Assembly (NCBI GenBank): GCA_028023455.1
Contig: JAQFVV010000023.1
Location: 2,285,501-2,349,500, forward strand
Direction of reading: 5' to 3'
DNA from: Epiperipatus broadwayi
Lineage: Eukaryota > Onychophora > Udeonychophora > Euonychophora > Peripatidae
DNA length: 64,000 nt
The translations under genes and the position numbers were made by a program. The notes under the pieces are model-generated. The model was given only the letters and a program-made list of their open reading frames with translations, had not been told where the DNA came from and did not search any database. Within the stretch, counting starts at the first letter, position 1; every line of letters starts with the position of its first letter. Shown here piece after piece: positions 61,056-64,000 of this stretch.

Positions 61056-61210
61056 ACATATATAAAGAAGGTATTTTAGTGTGCATTAATCACATAAGCA
61101 TATATCAATTTTTTTATATCCATATAAATTTTAAATTGTTGATTTTTCATATCTTTTGATAAATCACATGATCACCATTTCTTATACTTGCTGATAACTG
61201 TTATTAAACA

Positions 61211-61991
61211 GGCAAAACTCTCCATACTGTAGTGCCACTCAGTGCAAGGCTCCTCAATGATGAAGGCCACAAGCTAGAAACTAGTCTGGGAATATTGGAT
61301 AAATAGGCACTGTAATGTATCCGCCCCATGAAAGAAATGACAAAGACAAACAACATACAATAAATTAGTTTCACAAATAAACAACCAGCATGAGAATTAC
61401 TAATTACTAAGACTTATTTAGTTAATTGTATTAAACGTTTACATCAGTTTAACTTAACCCTACATAGAACCCTGAAGGTGTACAAAATAATAAAAGATCG
61501 GGAGGATCTGTTATATTTACTCCTAGTCAGATTTTTGAACCTTCAGATCTGATAATCTGGGTTTTTCCCCTAGTAAGTTCTGATCAGTAAAAAAACAATT
61601 ATTAGCTCTCATCTCAATCAGGCAAAACAGCAAAAAGACCCATGCTCCTCTTCTACACAGTTTATATAGTCCTGCCTGATTTCTTATCAGTTCCTTTTAA
61701 TCTCTGCTTCTTATCTTTTCCAATTGTCTAATTATTTTCATTCTATATATTAAAGTTTGAAATTCTAAATATTTTATTTACACAAGTTTGACTTTCTAAA
61801 TATTTTTATTTATACAAGTTTAAGTTTAACATATATATATATATCTACTTCTGAAGTAATATTTACAAAGTTATATTTATTTCACCGTTAAACACAACAG
61901 GCACTAGATGGGGATTTTATGCACAAACCTTCTGGCATCCATTGATTACTCTGGCTTGCACTGAGTGGCACTATTGTATGGAGAGTTTTGT
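61211..61991. repeat. Family F1 dimer, centrally deleted, split by a solo LTR
   Basis: The left end GGCAAAACTCTCCATACTGT (61212) and the right end GTATGGAGAGTTTTGTC are the inverted F1 termini. The left copy is reduced to about 40 bp, and the rest of the right copy (core and body) is interrupted after TAGGCAC at 61310 and resumes at 61905 with TAGATGGGGATTTTATGCAC. Confidence 0.75.
61311..61899. mobile_element. Solo LTR (589 bp) with 5-bp target duplication
   Basis: Starts TGTAATGTATCCGCCCC and ends CCGTTAAACACAACA. GGCAC flanks both sides (61306-61310, 61900-61904). Removing it restores the F1 sequence exactly (TAGGCAC + TAGATGG), so the boundaries are certain. TG...CA ends and a 5-bp duplication identify an LTR; the internal region was lost by LTR-LTR recombination. 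The superfamily cannot be told from the LTR alone. Confidence 0.9.
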
Positions 61992-62760
61992 CTTTTGATA
62001 AATCATGGTCCCAAATGAATATTTTTCAACATGAATTTTTTTCATTTGAAATGTCAAATATGTAATGATATGTGTATACATATGTACTCACATACATGAT
62101 TAATTTGCCCAGTATTAAATAATTTTCTGATAGATTAAGTTTTCATGAATTTTAATTAAAAATAGTAAATTAAATTATGTGCAAAATAAATTTACAATTT
62201 TTCACAAATATTTTTATGATTTTATTATTTATAAATACCACTTTAAATTTGTTTTAAATTTAGGGTTTTATTTAGAAAGTTCACAATCAAATTGATTTCC
62301 AACAGTAAAACTATTTTTTTTTTCTAGATAACTGCTTTGATTTCTTATAAATTAGTTATGATGACACTAAAATAAATAAAGCAAATATCAAAAAGATAAA
62401 ATCAAGATTGTTAAAAAAATAACTATCTTTTATCTAATCTCTAATTAATGTTAATCTGATATTTTAAACATATGTAATTACTATGATAGTAAAATTATAT
62501 ATATATATATTAGCTATACGTGTAAAAGAATATATAATGCAAAATATTGTTACTCCAGAAACTTCTCTATGTATGCATTATTTAAATGAAATAATAATAC
62601 ATCAGTTCTCAACAACAGTTTTGCAAAAAATATAACTTTTTATAATTAGTTATACTACTGAATATAATCAACATTTAGCTAGATTTTAGTTTAAATATTT
62701 TTCTCACATGATAAACTATTAGTATTATTAATTATTAAGCATGAAATCTGCTATATATAC

Positions 62761-63452
62761 TGTTATACCTGCACTTACGACTGTGCCAATGTTATATCTG
62801 CAAGTCATACTGTGCGGTCAGCAAATAACGTTATACAATTCCCACGCTGTTCTTTTCCAACGAGTGCTCTCCAACAAATCGGTCTGCAATGAATGCTCTC
62901 CAACTAACTGATCTGCAGTGAATACTCTCCAATGAATTGGTCTGCAATCTCTCTGCTGAATTGATCTGCAACGAATGCTCTCCAATGAATTGGTCTGCAA
63001 CGAAGCTCTCCAATAAATTGGTCTGCAACAAAGCTCTCCAATGAATGCTCTAAATATCCGCTGTGATCTCTTTTAGCTACACCCATGAACTACATTTCCA
63101 CTGGGCGCTGGTCATTAACCGCAAGCACTAATGCGAGATATCTCTACATAAATACTGCCTGTAATACTGCATGACTGCTCTCTATTGGAGTTGTCCTCTA
63201 ATTACTGCCCTGCATAGATGTTACTCAGTCTTCTTATCACTTACTGACAACTGCAACAATTAATCATTGTCCAATAAGGTAACGTCTTATATCTAGAAAT
63301 ATTTGCAATCAGCAAATATCTCTTGGAATTATCGTCCGCCATTACGTTAATTAATTCCTGTTATCAGTGCGCGATCTAAAATCAACAACTCGAATAAATT
63401 CTAGTTCTTTCTGGAGTGCACAAAAATGTCTGCCATTTTTCAAAACACTACA
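62761..63452. mobile_element. Probable second solo LTR containing a minisatellite
   Basis: The tract begins TGTTATACCTGCACTTACG, ends CAAAACACTACA, and is flanked by TATAC (left) and TATGC (right), a possible 5-bp duplication with one change. Its composition (balanced, CpG-containing) differs abruptly from the AT-rich flanks on both sides. It contains the tandem repeat at 62868-63050. The alternative is another kind of insertion. Confidence 0.45.
62868..63050. repeat. Minisatellite, ~27-30 bp unit, about six copies
   Basis: The unit CTCTCCAATGAATTGGTCTGCAACGAATG (written as CTCTCCAATGAATTGG plus TCTGCAACGAATG) repeats with variants from 62868 to 63050. Unit lengths vary by a few bases. Overlapping minus-strand ORFs with repeated QFIGEHSLQ-type peptides arise from the repeat and are not genes. 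Confidence 0.8.
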
Positions 63453-64000
63453 TATGCTATATATAAGACATGTCAAAACATATTTAAAAACATATAACAA
63501 AGTTAAATTATCAAAAAAAAAAAAATTGATTAATTATAGATACTAATAATTTGTAAATAATAATTAGTTTCATGGAATTTGTTTATGACATGCGATTTAA
63601 AAGTTATAATATATTTAAATATTCATCTTCTTCCAACAGTTTTATTATTAATAATTTTTATTCTTTTGATAAGAATCATGCATTTCTAATTTGAATAATT
63701 GCATATAATATCCATTTATACTTCATGACACTTCCTGACATTTTATTTGTAATTTGTAGTGCATATGTATTTATGTGGTTTTCAATATATATATTGTGCC
63801 CATATATTTAGTATAGACATTTTAAATAGAGCTTTAAAGGTAGCCAAGTTTGTTTGTTTTTTTTAAAAATTGTTAGTTTATATTATGTTATAGTGATTTT
63901 ATAAGTAGGATAGGTTTAAACACACTAAATAGAAAATTTACAAAGATATTTTAAAGTTGTTTTAATGCAGTTTAAATAATAAAAGCAATATAATATATCA
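63453..64000. other. AT-rich DNA to window end
   Basis: No gene or element with boundaries. TAGAGCTTTAAAGGT at 63826 is identical to 15 bases of the 5' LTR at 5159 but similarity does not extend. Confidence 0.45.

Noticed and set aside
62818-63086. Three overlapping repeat-protein-like ORFs
   Set aside because: Explained by the ~28-bp minisatellite being open in several frames.
63826-63840. Start of another LTR copy (shared 15-mer with 5159)
   Set aside because: Similarity stops after 15 bases.
1-64000. CRISPR array, rRNA or bacterial-type operons
   Set aside because: No regularly spaced identical repeats with unique spacers, no rRNA-like blocks, and the composition and elements are those of an animal genome.

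Overview
This window is strongly AT-rich animal nuclear DNA, almost certainly from an invertebrate. It has no bacterial-style gene packing, no long uninterrupted ORFs, long A/T runs, TA/CA microsatellites, and layer upon layer of decayed retroelements: RTE-type LINEs, a Penelope-like element with a GIY-YIG nuclease, LTR elements, tRNA-derived SINEs, and hAT- and mariner-type DNA transposons. The species cannot be fixed from sequence alone.

Layout. 0-4.1 kb: an unidentified ORF fragment at the left edge, a head-to-head retroposon dimer (376-1121, 13-bp target duplication) and a monomer of the same family (about 3687-4061, 15-bp duplication). 5.15-9.6 kb: an old LTR retrotransposon with two diverged LTRs, a tRNA-Lys-type primer site and gag remains. 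10.4 and 12.3 kb: two foldback repeats. 13.3-23.7 kb: a LINE graveyard. It holds an RTE 3' fragment, a 3'-end RTE copy with an open frame (15.4-16.0 kb), an RTE endonuclease fragment, and one large minus-strand RTE copy split by a Penelope-like element and by a 2-kb solo LTR. 26-39 kb: tRNA-derived SINEs with clear target duplications, a twin-primed RTE insertion, a tandemly duplicated repeat, a CpG-retaining tract, a 0.8-kb inverted-repeat element and a textbook hAT MITE. 39.3-44.2 kb: foldback repeats and a nearly complete RTE copy that itself carries a processed pseudogene. 52-64 kb: more foldback SINE-like repeats, a mariner remnant, several MITE-like hairpins, two solo LTRs (one likely) and a small tandem repeat.

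The one well supported host gene is at the minus-strand exon 50886-51124: a start codon, 79 complete codons rich in CpG, and a perfect GTAAGT splice donor, in the most CpG-rich tract around. It looks like the first coding exon of a gene reading leftward into the 50.9-40 kb region; I do not recognise the protein and could not find its next exon. A weaker terminal-exon candidate lies at 59158-59326 (minus).

The most unusual pattern is that several unrelated short retroposon families repeatedly occur as head-to-head inverted dimers, and that two of these families share a core of about 65 bp.
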